DNA from: UTCHB3 sp008363265
GTDB taxonomy: Bacteria > Bacteroidota > Ignavibacteria > Ignavibacteriales > Ignavibacteriaceae
NCBI GenBank assembly: GCA_045863055.1
Contig: BTUW01000004.1
Span: 124,001 to 188,000, forward strand
DNA length: 64,000 bases
Reading direction: 5' to 3'
Part shown: in pieces, positions 1 to 8,900 of the stretch
Position numbering within the stretch: position 1 is the first letter of the stretch
Layout of the letters: the number at the start of each line of letters is the position of its first letter
Notes under the pieces: model-generated
Database searches by the model: none
Seen by the model: only the letters and a program-made list of their open reading frames with translations
Told to the model about the DNA's origin: nothing
Made by a program: the position numbers and the translations under genes

Positions 1-2
1 AG

Positions 3-1124
3 TTCATCTTCGATTCAGTTGCGGTGCTTTCAAAAAAATACCGGGAGCACGGGAGCACGCTTATAACGGAGCACGGGAGCACGATTGGGAACATCAATGC
101 GATGCTCCGTAATTACTCAATAAATACCGTTTTTATGGCAAAAGAGCATACTGAGTATGAAACTGAGATCGAGAGAGAGCTTGTTAAAGCCAATCCGGGG
201 ATTGAGTTCCAATTCTTTGAAGACCGCACCATGCTCCACCCGGGTGATCTTCCATTTCATTGTTCGGCACTGCCTGAACTCTTCACGACATTCAGAAAAG
301 AAGTTGAAAAAGATCTTAGAGTTCGTAAACCTGCAGATGCAGTGGTGAAGTTGCCACCAACGATAGATGTTCAAGGAGACGGTAAAACACTCGAAGAGAT
401 TGCCATTTTGCTTGGTATCGAAAAGGGGCTTGAGCTCAGATTCAAAGGCGGTGAGTCAGAGGGTCTGCGACGGTTGAAATATTACCTCGATGAAACACAA
501 CTTCTTTCAAGATATAAAGAGACCCGCAACGGTCTGTTGGGAGATGATTATTCAAGCAAGTTCTCACCCTGGCTCTCGATCGGTGCGCTCTCACCGCGGC
601 AGATTTATTGGGCGGTAAAAGAGTATGAGGAGAAGTACGGTGCGAACGACTCCACCTACTGGTTGGTATTCGAACTGCTTTGGCGGGATTTTTTCCGTTT
701 CATTGCGATGAAACATGGAAAAAAGATATTCCTGAAGAACAGTATCCGTGGAGGCAACGCTCCGGGAAAAAGTGAGATTAACATGAAGCGTTTTGGCAAG
801 TGGTGCCGTGGTGAGACGGCACAACCATTTATAGATGCCAACATGCGGGAGTTGAATGCAACAGGATTCATGTCAAACCGCGGTCGCCAGAATGTTGCAA
901 GTTATCTTGTACATGATCTTGGACTCGATTGGAGGCTTGGCGCCGAATACTTTGAGTCGATGCTTCTCGACTACGATCCCTGCAGCAACTGGGGGAACTG
1001 GATCTACCTCGCCGGCGTCGGCAACGACGGACGCGACTTCCGCCGCTTCAACCCTGAACGCCAGGCAGCGATGTATGATCCGGATGGAGAATATCAGAGG
1101 GCATGGCTGAAGGCTGAGGGATGA
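3..1124 (+). CDS. DASH-type cryptochrome/photolyase, 5'-truncated by the window edge
   Basis: FAD-dependent blue-light photolyase or cryptochrome of the DASH group, which repairs cyclobutane pyrimidine dimers in (mainly single-stranded) DNA. The reading frame is open from base 3 with no start that fits the family, so the first 60-70 residues (start of the Rossmann antenna domain) lie outside the window. Visible family blocks are FKGGESEG, WLSIGALSPRQIYW, LLWRDFFRF and the FAD-domain run RELNATGFMSNRGRQNVASY, followed by the DYDPCSNWGNW and AGVGNDGRDFRRFNP blocks typical of DASH proteins. The C-terminus is complete and ends about 10 residues after the DPDGEY motif. Assignment to the family is firm. 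Whether it is a repair enzyme or a sensor cannot be told from sequence. Confidence 0.92.
   Translation, partial: FIFDSVAVLSKKYREHGSTLITEHGSTIGNINAMLRNYSINTVFMAKEHTEYETEIERELVKANPGIEFQFFEDRTMLHPGDLPFHCSALPELFTTFRKEVEKDLRVRKPADAVVKLPPTIDVQGDGKTLEEIAILLGIEKGLELRFKGGESEGLRRLKYYLDETQLLSRYKETRNGLLGDDYSSKFSPWLSIGALSPRQIYWAVKEYEEKYGANDSTYWLVFELLWRDFFRFIAMKHGKKIFLKNSIRGGNAPGKSEINMKRFGKWCRGETAQPFIDANMRELNATGFMSNRGRQNVASYLVHDLGLDWRLGAEYFESMLLDYDPCSNWGNWIYLAGVGNDGRDFRRFNPERQAAMYDPDGEYQRAWLKAEG
44..83 (+). repeat. Four copies of the 8-mer GGAGCACG inside the photolyase gene
   Basis: Copies lie at 44-51, 52-59, 68-75 and 76-83, that is two adjacent pairs 24 bp apart. In frame they give the peptide EHGST twice, eight residues apart. 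The spacing keeps the reading frame, so this may be a small in-frame duplication or chance within a conserved helix-turn. Confidence 0.6.
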
Positions 1125-1132
1125 ATGTATGA

Positions 1133-1253
1133 TCCGCCGCAGGCGGAATGACGCGCCTTCGGCTATATGAGGTATGAAATCAAGGCTGAGGGATGATCCG
1201 CCTGCGGCGGAGTGAAGCCCTTTAAATGTGAAATGTGATCCGCCTGCGGCGGA
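1133..1253. repeat. Three TCCGCC-palindromes downstream of the photolyase gene
   Basis: Near-perfect palindromes with 6-bp arms (TCCGCC/GGCGGA) and a 3-bp centre lie at 1133-1147, 1197-1211 and 1239-1253. The first starts 8 bp after the photolyase stop. Copies one and three sit between 4-bp direct repeats (ATGA and GTGA). The last 15 bases of the photolyase gene (1110-1124) recur at 1182-1196, just before the second palindrome, so part of the gene end was duplicated. No convincing gene lies in the stretch 1125-1419. Confidence 0.8.
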
Positions 1254-1419
1254 GTGAAGGCAGAAGGTTGAGGGCTGAATGCTTAGTTTAGTTTCAGCAG
1301 GGGGATGAGCCGAAATTGTCCCCGTAGGGGGCATATATCAGTAGCAAAATGAACCTCCGGGAAAAGCTCTCCGTAGGAGTGCCATATTGGAAAGATCGAA
1401 AATTTCAATATATTGCAGC

Positions 1420-1626
1420 ATGAAGAAATACAGACTTGAGAAAGAACTGAAGATTCTCACCCGTCAAGAGCAGGAAGACCAGGATATTGAATACTGGTCG
1501 AAGAAATCATACGCTGAAAAGCTTGATGCCTGTTTTTTCCTTTTGAATCAATATTTGGATATGCACCCCGATGTTCCACGAAGACTTCAAAGAGTGGTTA
1601 CAATTACTCAACGAAAAAAAAGTTGA
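1420..1626 (+). CDS. Small protein of a nucleotidyltransferase-linked two-gene module
   Basis: A 68-residue charged protein starting MKKYRLEKELKIL and ending in the PRRLQRV motif. I recognise the general pattern (a YW..KSYAEKL helix, then PRRLQRV) from short proteins encoded just upstream of small nucleotidyltransferases in toxin-antitoxin-like pairs; their biochemical role is not known to me. The ATG at 1420 was chosen because homologous-looking sequence starts there; an upstream in-frame start at 1387 would add 11 residues with no family character. The partner gene, overlapping at 1571, is reduced to a remnant, so this gene is probably an orphan and possibly decaying. Confidence 0.6.
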   Translation: MKKYRLEKELKILTRQEQEDQDIEYWSKKSYAEKLDACFFLLNQYLDMHPDVPRRLQRVVTITQRKKS

Positions 1627-1648
1627 GTACCTCCTGAATTGTCTCTGA
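1571..1648 (+). pseudogene. N-terminal remnant of a small nucleotidyltransferase gene
   Basis: In the +1 frame relative to the preceding gene, an ATG at 1571 opens a 25-codon frame reading DFKEWLQLLNEKKVEYLL and then stops at 1646-1648. This matches the expected N-terminus of the nucleotidyltransferases that accompany the upstream protein, in which a glycine-rich GGYAV segment normally follows VEYL. Here the sequence diverges after LL and ends. The overlap with the upstream gene is the arrangement seen in intact pairs. I infer a 3' deletion of the catalytic gene. Confidence 0.6.
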
Positions 1649-1736
1649 TCCACTGATTTCCCCTTTTTCAACACTTCCTAAACCCCCAATCGTTATCTTA
1701 TATCCGAGATTAAATTTATTCCAAGGAATCGCTAAC

Positions 1737-2567
1737 ATGCAGAAATACTTACTCATACTTGTAGCAGGGTTGTTTCTAACCTCGTACTCACAGGATTTTA
1801 TCCCGGAAAATGTCCTCGTTTATCTTCAGTACTCAAATAACATGAGAGACAAATTTCTGCCCGTTTGGCAAACCACGGTAAAAAATAACAAAATTTCGAA
1901 AGAAATCTACATTTCTTATGACAACAGCACGGTGTCAGACCGGATACCGACCCCATTCGATTCAACGATATTTAATTATGATAACGAGGGGAGGCTTATC
2001 TCTTCCGTCAGCACTTCACCTTTCGCAGGGGCTGAATCAGCTGTCAAAGTGACCACTACTTTCCTTTATGAAAATGGTTTGTTCTCCGGATCGAATGATG
2101 ATCGTGGGAACTCCATGAAGATAGAAAGAGACTCGAAAGGCAGGATTACGACGCTTGAGAGCCGGGATAACTCGTACAATCTTCACTGCAAATACCACTA
2201 CGCCGGCGATCAACTAACGATGATCGAATTGAATCCCGGTCAGGAGGGTTCGGTGCAGATAGTCTATGAAGAGAATGTCTACATTGCGCAGGACACCAAT
2301 TCAACCATGACGACCATTGGCGACAAATACGGTCGCGTGAATTATGTAAATGCACACAATATCGGCATGGAAAATCAGTACGATTCTGAAGAAAGACTCA
2401 TCGAAATGAAAGTATATCAGGGTGGAACCACGGAGATCACTTCGTTTTTATATTCCGGGGAATTGCTGCAGGAAATAATTTATACAACTCATGAGGGCGA
2501 AATTGGTGCCGATCTTAAAGATACTCAGATCACAAAGTCGGTAAAAACCGTCGTCAGGTATGAATAA
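1737..2567 (+). CDS. Secreted hypothetical protein with YD-like repeats
   Basis: A 276-residue protein with a plausible signal peptide (MQKYLLILVAGLFLTSYSQ, cleavage near residue 18). The mature part has beta-strand turns of the type YDNEGRLIS, RDSKGRITTLE and YDSEERLIEMK, which recall the YD/RHS-like repeats of secreted Bacteroidota proteins but without a polymorphic-toxin core or C-terminal toxin. No catalytic motif is visible. It is followed after 44 bp by another secreted protein on the same strand and may be co-transcribed. Export to the periplasm or outer surface is likely; the function is unknown. Confidence 0.7.
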   Translation: MQKYLLILVAGLFLTSYSQDFIPENVLVYLQYSNNMRDKFLPVWQTTVKNNKISKEIYISYDNSTVSDRIPTPFDSTIFNYDNEGRLISSVSTSPFAGAESAVKVTTTFLYENGLFSGSNDDRGNSMKIERDSKGRITTLESRDNSYNLHCKYHYAGDQLTMIELNPGQEGSVQIVYEENVYIAQDTNSTMTTIGDKYGRVNYVNAHNIGMENQYDSEERLIEMKVYQGGTTEITSFLYSGELLQEIIYTTHEGEIGADLKDTQITKSVKTVVRYE

Positions 2568-2611
2568 TATTCATACAAACAATCAATAAAAAAGCTAAAA
2601 AGATACAAAAA

Positions 2612-3262
2612 ATGAAAAAAGTAAAATTAACCCTGCTAGTCGCAGCATTAATTTTTGCAATGACAGCGACATCATTGACAGCACAGAAAAGCAAAGACAA
2701 AAGTCAGAAGGATTCATCAAAAACCACCCAGGTTTCTGATAAAAAACTTCGAAATGAGACAAATTTCAACAAATTCATTAAATACTTCTTTGAAACCTGT
2801 TATTATAAGAACAATATCGATAGCCTGATATATTACAAGGACGAGAAGATCACGAAATTCTATCACCCGAAAGGTGAATTCGGAAGGATGACCAATCCGG
2901 GCGTTTTTTGCACAATGATAAAAGACAGCATTTATGGGTACAATCCGGGCGCGGAAAATTACTGGAAAGTTAACAGCATTACATCACTGCCCATTATAAA
3001 AGGTATTCCCGTCAAAGGATTTTGCGAGGAATCGACGAGTAAAAATGGCGTTTATGCATCAAAAGTGAAGAGATTTCCGAAATACTACGATCACAACCAG
3101 GAAAAAATGGTGCAATACCGGCTTCCCGGAAAACTAAAAACAAGTCAGGTAATGAAAGTAGTGGTAGTTGTCGATAAGTGGATCAAGAAACAATTTTACT
3201 TTGCTCTGATCGATAAAAAGTGGTACCTTATCATCTCAGACGACTGCGACTGCTCCGCCTGA
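2612..3262 (+). CDS. Secreted hypothetical protein
   Basis: 216 residues with a signal peptide (hydrophobic core LLVAALIFAMTATSLTA, probable cleavage after TAQ near residue 25) and then a lysine-rich linker. The mature domain contains two cysteines near its middle and a DCDCSA end. I do not recognise the family. The gene lies 44 bp after the previous secreted protein and is followed by a strong hairpin at 3288-3317, which makes the two a probable transcription unit. Confidence 0.7.
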   Translation: MKKVKLTLLVAALIFAMTATSLTAQKSKDKSQKDSSKTTQVSDKKLRNETNFNKFIKYFFETCYYKNNIDSLIYYKDEKITKFYHPKGEFGRMTNPGVFCTMIKDSIYGYNPGAENYWKVNSITSLPIIKGIPVKGFCEESTSKNGVYASKVKRFPKYYDHNQEKMVQYRLPGKLKTSQVMKVVVVVDKWIKKQFYFALIDKKWYLIISDDCDCSA

Positions 3263-3287
3263 TCCAAGTTCACCAAAACAAAATTAA

Positions 3288-3317
3288 GGACAATCCTGCC
3301 ACCCGGCGGGATTGTCC
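3288..3317 (+). terminator. Hairpin downstream of the secreted-protein pair
   Basis: A stem of about 13 bp (GGACAATCC...GGATTGTCC with a GC-rich inner part) and a 4-base loop. Only a weak T-run follows, so it may be a terminator or an mRNA 3'-end stabiliser. Confidence 0.6.
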
Positions 3318-3377
3318 ATTTCCTCCAAAACGATCATACACATAATCAGCCATGGAAGACTAAATCCTAATACCTAA

Positions 3378-3391
3378 TCCGCCGCGGCGGA
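3378..3391. repeat. 14-bp perfect palindrome TCCGCCGCGGCGGA flanked by 11-bp direct repeats
   Basis: The palindrome lies 17 bp downstream of the stop of the minus-strand permease gene. CTAATACCTAA abuts it exactly on both sides (3367-3377 and 3392-3402), like a target-site duplication, although a pre-existing tandem repeat split by the palindrome would look the same. Confidence 0.85.
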
Positions 3392-3408
3392 CTAATACCT
3401 AACATTTC

Positions 3409-5094
3409 CTAAACATCCCTCTCCAACGATCTAACCCCCATCCGGTAGCAGAAATACCCCACACCCATTGAGATAATGAAAATGATCCCTGAAAGCTGAA
3501 GTACCGGCATGATCGATGTATTGGCTCTAATAACCACGGCATGAAAAAGATGGGTTAAGGGGAGGAAAAGGATCGCCACCAATACAACCAGATAAACCAC
3601 ACTGAAAAGAAAAGAGATCGATGCTCCCTGGGAAGAAGAGAGTCGGACAGGATTCTTCTCTTTAAGGTTGATGAAGAGCCCTCCCATTCCAAAATTCAGC
3701 ATAACGATGAACCACGCGGCGGCGAAAGATATCAGCGCGAAAGGAATAACAAGATCCCGGTAAAACTTGAAAACTATTAGAAATGACATGATCTGGGAGA
3801 TGGTTACAATTACCCAGAGGGGGATTGTGAGTCGTTTCTTAAGTAGTTCCCTTAACGAAATTGGCGCCGATTTTACTTTCCAGATCACGCTTCCTTCGAG
3901 ACTGATAAGTGGAAAAACAAATCTTAAGGCCAGCGTGATCACGAAAAAGAGATTGAAAATATAAACCGCCAGAAAGATGGTGGTAAAAAGCACCGATCGC
4001 TTCCACGCAAGAAGTGCCACCGAGGGCATGCTGATCACAAAAAGTACGATCAAAAAGAGCAGCACAGCAAGGTGAATTATCTGTGCCGGCTCCCGGATAA
4101 ACATGTGGAGATCGCGCTTAAAGATCGATTCAGTCAGCGGATCCCTGAAAACAGAAGCTTTTCCAAACGCGAAGAAACCCGGTTTTTCCTCTTTTTTTAC
4201 CCTGTTTTCCCGGAAATCAATTGAGCGGTGCCAGGTCTTTAAGTATGCTGCACCTCCGGCAAAATAAACCACTATCAGGAGGAAAGCGGTCAGGAGCATT
4301 TGCAGTGCATAATAAGGAAGTGCTTCGGCTATATTTCCCTTTGCGGTCCAGAACATCGCTTCTGAAAGCCAGTTACTTGGGAGAAATTTTATGTATGTCG
4401 GTATTAGAGAGGCGAAGTAACCGTCAACATTGGGGAAATATTTCATCACACCCTCAACTGTGGCTACGGGTGAAGAAACCTTGAAAAAAGCAACCACCAA
4501 AGCCACATACCCGACTGCCAGCAATCCAACGGTTTTTCGAAATCCGATCCTCCCCGCAAGATTCATCAAAAGAAGAAGCAGAAGCACTCCGATCAGTCCG
4601 GCTGTGAGCATGAATGGGAGAAAGTTGAAGAAAAAGAGTAGCACGCCCTGCCAGATGTTCACCTTGAAATACCAGGTAAACCCCACAAGCAATGCCACCA
4701 TCACCATAATCAGGGTGCCCGAAGAATAGAAGAAGTTATCGAAAAATTTGATAACGAATATTCTGACAGGGTTAACCGGTTTCGTCAGCAGAAAAGATAT
4801 CTCAGGTGACCTGAATAGCGTCGAATATGAGACTACAATGTTACCGATGTTTACTGAAAGAAAGAATATGAAAAGAATTATGGATATAAACCTGTGCAGC
4901 AGAAAAAGTCCGATCCGCTGCTCGATCAGAAGAAAATCGAGTGCACGGAGCGCGAAAATGAATGCTCCCAAAGCGAAACCGGCATATACCAATGTGCTTC
5001 CGACACTTTTCACAATGCCCCGGGAGCTGAAGTCCATTTCGAACTTCAGAAATGCGATTATCTTGTAAAAAATTATGTGCAGGATCTGCGTCAT
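3409..5094 (-). CDS. ABC exporter permease, about 12 membrane segments
   Basis: A 561-residue, very hydrophobic protein with about twelve predicted membrane helices spread over the whole length and no soluble domain. The pairing with an ATPase gene ending one base before this start identifies it as the membrane part of an ABC transporter, probably of the ABC-2 exporter kind. It is roughly double the length of a six-helix ABC-2 permease, so one chain may supply both halves of the channel. The substrate cannot be deduced. Confidence 0.8.
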   Translation of the reverse strand: MTQILHIIFYKIIAFLKFEMDFSSRGIVKSVGSTLVYAGFALGAFIFALRALDFLLIEQRIGLFLLHRFISIILFIFFLSVNIGNIVVSYSTLFRSPEISFLLTKPVNPVRIFVIKFFDNFFYSSGTLIMVMVALLVGFTWYFKVNIWQGVLLFFFNFLPFMLTAGLIGVLLLLLLMNLAGRIGFRKTVGLLAVGYVALVVAFFKVSSPVATVEGVMKYFPNVDGYFASLIPTYIKFLPSNWLSEAMFWTAKGNIAEALPYYALQMLLTAFLLIVVYFAGGAAYLKTWHRSIDFRENRVKKEEKPGFFAFGKASVFRDPLTESIFKRDLHMFIREPAQIIHLAVLLFLIVLFVISMPSVALLAWKRSVLFTTIFLAVYIFNLFFVITLALRFVFPLISLEGSVIWKVKSAPISLRELLKKRLTIPLWVIVTISQIMSFLIVFKFYRDLVIPFALISFAAAWFIVMLNFGMGGLFINLKEKNPVRLSSSQGASISFLFSVVYLVVLVAILFLPLTHLFHAVVIRANTSIMPVLQLSGIIFIISMGVGYFCYRMGVRSLERDV

Positions 5095-5829
5095 CTACGA
5101 CTCATCCTTGGTGGAGGTAAGCTCAATGAAAAGCTGCTCAAAATTGTGTGAAAGCTCTTTTTTCATCGAAAGAAGCTCGTTCAGTTCACCCGAAAAGATG
5201 ATCTTCCCCTTGTTTATAATTCCTACATCGGAGCAGATCTCCTCAACCACATTCAGGCTGTGTGTTGACATGAAAACAGTAGTGCCCTCCTCGCTCCTTC
5301 TCTTAAGAAACTGCTTTACATCGACTGCTGATTGGGGATCGAGCCCCACCATCGGTTCATCCAGGATTATCAGCTCCGGGTGGTGGAGAAATGCCGAAGC
5401 GATCGCCACGCGCTGCTTCATCCCCTGGGAGTATTCTTCGGTGCGTTTATTCAGCCAATCGCCAAGCTTGAGGGTTTCGATCATTTCATCGATGCGGGCG
5501 CGGACGGTGCTCCGGTCGAGGTTGTATAATCCGCCGCAGAAATGGAGGAACTCCAGGCCTGTCAGGCGGTCGTAGAGGAAAGGCTGATCAGGGATATACC
5601 CTGTTATCATTTTGATCTTTTGCGGCTCATTCATGATGCTCATCCCCGCCACTTCGATATCACCTTCCGTGAGGGAATAAATGCCGGTCAGCATCTTGAT
5701 CGTGGTCGATTTCCCCGCGCCGTTCGGACCCAGGAATCCAAAAAGTGAACCCTTCCGGATGTGGAGGTCGATCGAATTAACTGCAGTAAAACTGCCGAAC
5801 TTCTTGGTTAATTGCTTGAATTTGATCAC
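5095..5829 (-). CDS. ABC transporter ATP-binding protein
   Basis: 244-residue nucleotide-binding subunit. Walker A (GPNGAGKSTT) lies near residue 36, the signature motif YSQGMKQR near 133, Walker B LIILDEP near 152 and the switch histidine in MSTHSL near 190. This is the CcmA/NatA-like class that drives ABC-2 exporters. It is translated just before the large permease (directly adjacent genes), so the two form one transporter. Confidence 0.92.
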   Translation of the reverse strand: MIKFKQLTKKFGSFTAVNSIDLHIRKGSLFGFLGPNGAGKSTTIKMLTGIYSLTEGDIEVAGMSIMNEPQKIKMITGYIPDQPFLYDRLTGLEFLHFCGGLYNLDRSTVRARIDEMIETLKLGDWLNKRTEEYSQGMKQRVAIASAFLHHPELIILDEPMVGLDPQSAVDVKQFLKRRSEEGTTVFMSTHSLNVVEEICSDVGIINKGKIIFSGELNELLSMKKELSHNFEQLFIELTSTKDES

Positions 5830-5924
5830 GGAAGACCGCTAAATTGTGGAATATTGAAGTTGAATTTACATCATTGTAACAGAGTCGCAAAGGTTTAAGT
5901 TGCCGTTTTAAGCCCAATCCATAA

Positions 5925-5954
5925 AAAAAGGGCAGACACGCGCCTGCCCTTTTT
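5925..5954. terminator. Bidirectional-type terminator
   Basis: Stem AAAAAGGGCAG/CTGCCCTTTTT with an 8-base loop, A-rich on one side and T-rich on the other. It ends the minus-strand operon whose last gene stops at 5971. Confidence 0.88.
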
Positions 5955-5970
5955 AAAGTATAGCGTGCTA

Positions 5971-8900
5971 TTATTTAAGCAGGGACATTTTCCTTGTTTC
6001 CGTGTAAACCGTATTGTCACCATTTCTCACATCGAGCTGGTAGATATAAACGCCGCTGGCGAGGTTTTTCGCATCAAAAACAGCTTCATGGTAGCCTTCC
6101 GATCTGTATCCATCCACAAGCCTGCCAATAAGACTTCCCGAAACATCGTAAACCGAGAGTGTGACATTCGCGGGCTCTTTTATAGAGTAGGTGATCACAG
6201 TCTGCGGATTAAAGGGATTGGGGTAGTTCTGCATTAGCGCGAACTCCGAAACCGTGTTTTTCTCCTTTTCAGAATCAATGAATGATCTGGTTCCGATCAG
6301 AAGCGAATATTTTCTGTTTTTCACATGAGCAGGAACAATTATACTCCTTGTTTCTTTCAGATCGTAAAATTTCCTGATCTGTGTGTCATAAATGAAAACT
6401 TCCTCATCCGGGAACAGGTCCAATCCGGAAACATTAAGGTTAGTTTGGTTTCCTGAGACATTATGAAACTGTATATCAAATGTCAGACCATTATCACTCA
6501 TCGGGCGTGATTCAGCCTGAAGTCGCTTATATGCAGTCCGTAATTCAGGACTATTGATCGTAATCGACACCTCTTCGAAAGTACTTGGTGCCGCAAAATA
6601 GTCGGTCGTATCATAATCGACTGTGGAATTTGGATCGATGGAAACCTGCAGTTTTGACATGGATCGGGCATCTTGTACCGCATCAATCGAGAGAACTTTA
6701 CCGTTCAATTGGATAACACCTTCGGCAGGTCCGCTTTTTTGCAGGGATCCGTTCGGATCGTAGGGCACCTTCAAATGCGTCAGACCGGTCGTGTTGTAAA
6801 AATAATATCCTGTGAATGGAGCAAGTATCGCAGAAGTGGTCCAAGCTTCATTGAAGGCATGCAAAAGTGTATTCTGAGCAAGACCATTTTCTTGTCTAAC
6901 CCTGTCCCAGTCCACGGTTTTCTCAAATGGATTGGTTATCATTGTCCATGTGGGATTAAGCGGTATCGCATAATTTCCATATTCATTTGTCGAAATTGCC
7001 GGTTCGGTATCATCACCAAATTTTACCGGTTTAGTACTTAATATCCAATATGCCCTTCCCGGATTAAATACATCAGTATATGGTAATAGATAATCAGTCT
7101 TATTTGTTGAAACGGTACCATTATCATCAAAAACAGAATAATCTTCCATAAAGGTACCCGGAGACATGTAGTTAATGATTGTCTTTGAAGAGCTGCTTCC
7201 TGGCTTACCAATCATCCTGTAGTCAGAGATTGCTTTTCCACTGAATGAGAACATTTTAGAACCTGTTATCGCTGTAGGATATTCGTAAATAGTGAAAACT
7301 CCTTGACTCTGATCCTTTAAAGTAGTGTCTTGAGCATCGAATATTCGAATTTTCCCTTGATTTGTTACATTTCCAGGGACATCCCAGATGTATGTCCCAG
7401 TAGATGCATCAATAGTTGCAATGAGACTCCATGTTTCTCCGCCATTAATCGAAAATTCAACGGCAACTTGTGAAATCTGTTGGCTCTCCCATCCTATAAC
7501 AAATTTACCGTTTGATTTAACATTCTCTCCTCCATTTAGTGATTTAAGCAAAAGTGATTTTGCCGCGAGGATATTGAAGAGATTATCACTTTGGTCCCAG
7601 ACTAAACTGTCGTCGATATCTGTTATTTTCACCCTGCATTGAGTTCCGGGAGTGTTCGGTATTTCCCAGTTATACTTACCTATCGAGGCTTGAGTGTATC
7701 CATTGATGATATTCCACTTCAAACCATCATCAACCGTATACTCCAGCTTAATGTTATTGACCTGTGATGATTTCCAAGTGATATCGAAAATTGAACCAAC
7801 CCTCCAACTTTCAGAGCCATTTGGAGAATCCAGCACTATACTTTTTATAGGAGGTGCTGAAATAGTGAATGTACTATCACTTTCGTCCTGAATTGAGCCA
7901 TCCGTAATGCTCTTTATTTTAATTTTGCAGGAATCCGAAGGGTGATCAGGTATGGTCCATCTGAAATATCCGGAGTCAGCAGGGATTGATGCAGCAATCT
8001 GAGTCCAACTAGCTCCATAATTTGTTGTGTACTCCAAATCAACATAATTTACCTGATCATTGAGCCAAGTGATGTTTATTGTTGAGCCAATAAATAAATT
8101 CTGATTTCCGTTTGGGAATACTATCTTGAGATTAGGAGGAATGATTGAAAAAGGATTACTTATCACTATAAGTGAAGGTATATTGGAAGCTGATGCCCTG
8201 ATTAGGCAATCTGATGAAACTGTGTTTGGAACCACCCACGAATACTGCCAGTCATTTGCCGGAACTGATTGAGATATCAGAATCCAACTAACACCATTAT
8301 CAGTCGAGTATTCTAACTTGAGTTCATTAACTGAAACTTGAACCCAAGTAATTAATTTTGTAGAACCAACTGTCCATGATTCACCACCAGCAGGAGAGGT
8401 GAAATTAAATTGATAATTATTTGGTACGATCGAGAATGTTGTATCACTCTCATCTCTGATATAATTAAGATCAGTGTAAGAAACTCTAACTTTACAGTTA
8501 ACAGATTCTGCGTTCGGGATCTGCCAGACATAACTTTTATTTTCAGCCAAGACTGAATCCACAATTATCGTCCAATTTCCATTGTACAATGTTTTATACT
8601 CAAGTTTAACTTTTCTGACTCCATAATGATCCCAGTTAATGGTTTTATAATCACCCACTTTCCATTCCTCTCCTCCGTTCGGGGTAATGAGTTGTAGAGT
8701 TGGTTGAGTAAATGAGAAGATATCACTGACATCATAAACCAGGGGATTCTCATAATCGCTGATTCTAATTCGACAAGAATCGCTAACAAGATTTGGAACT
8801 TCCCAAAAATAGGAATTACCAAAAGTACTTTCTATTCCAGTCCAATTTCGGCCATTGTCCGTCGAGTAGTCTATAATGGCATAAAAAACTCCATAATCAG

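Noticed and set aside
873..1334. 153-codon minus-strand frame over the photolyase end
   Set aside because: Covers the palindromes and the gene end; no motif and no ribosome site.
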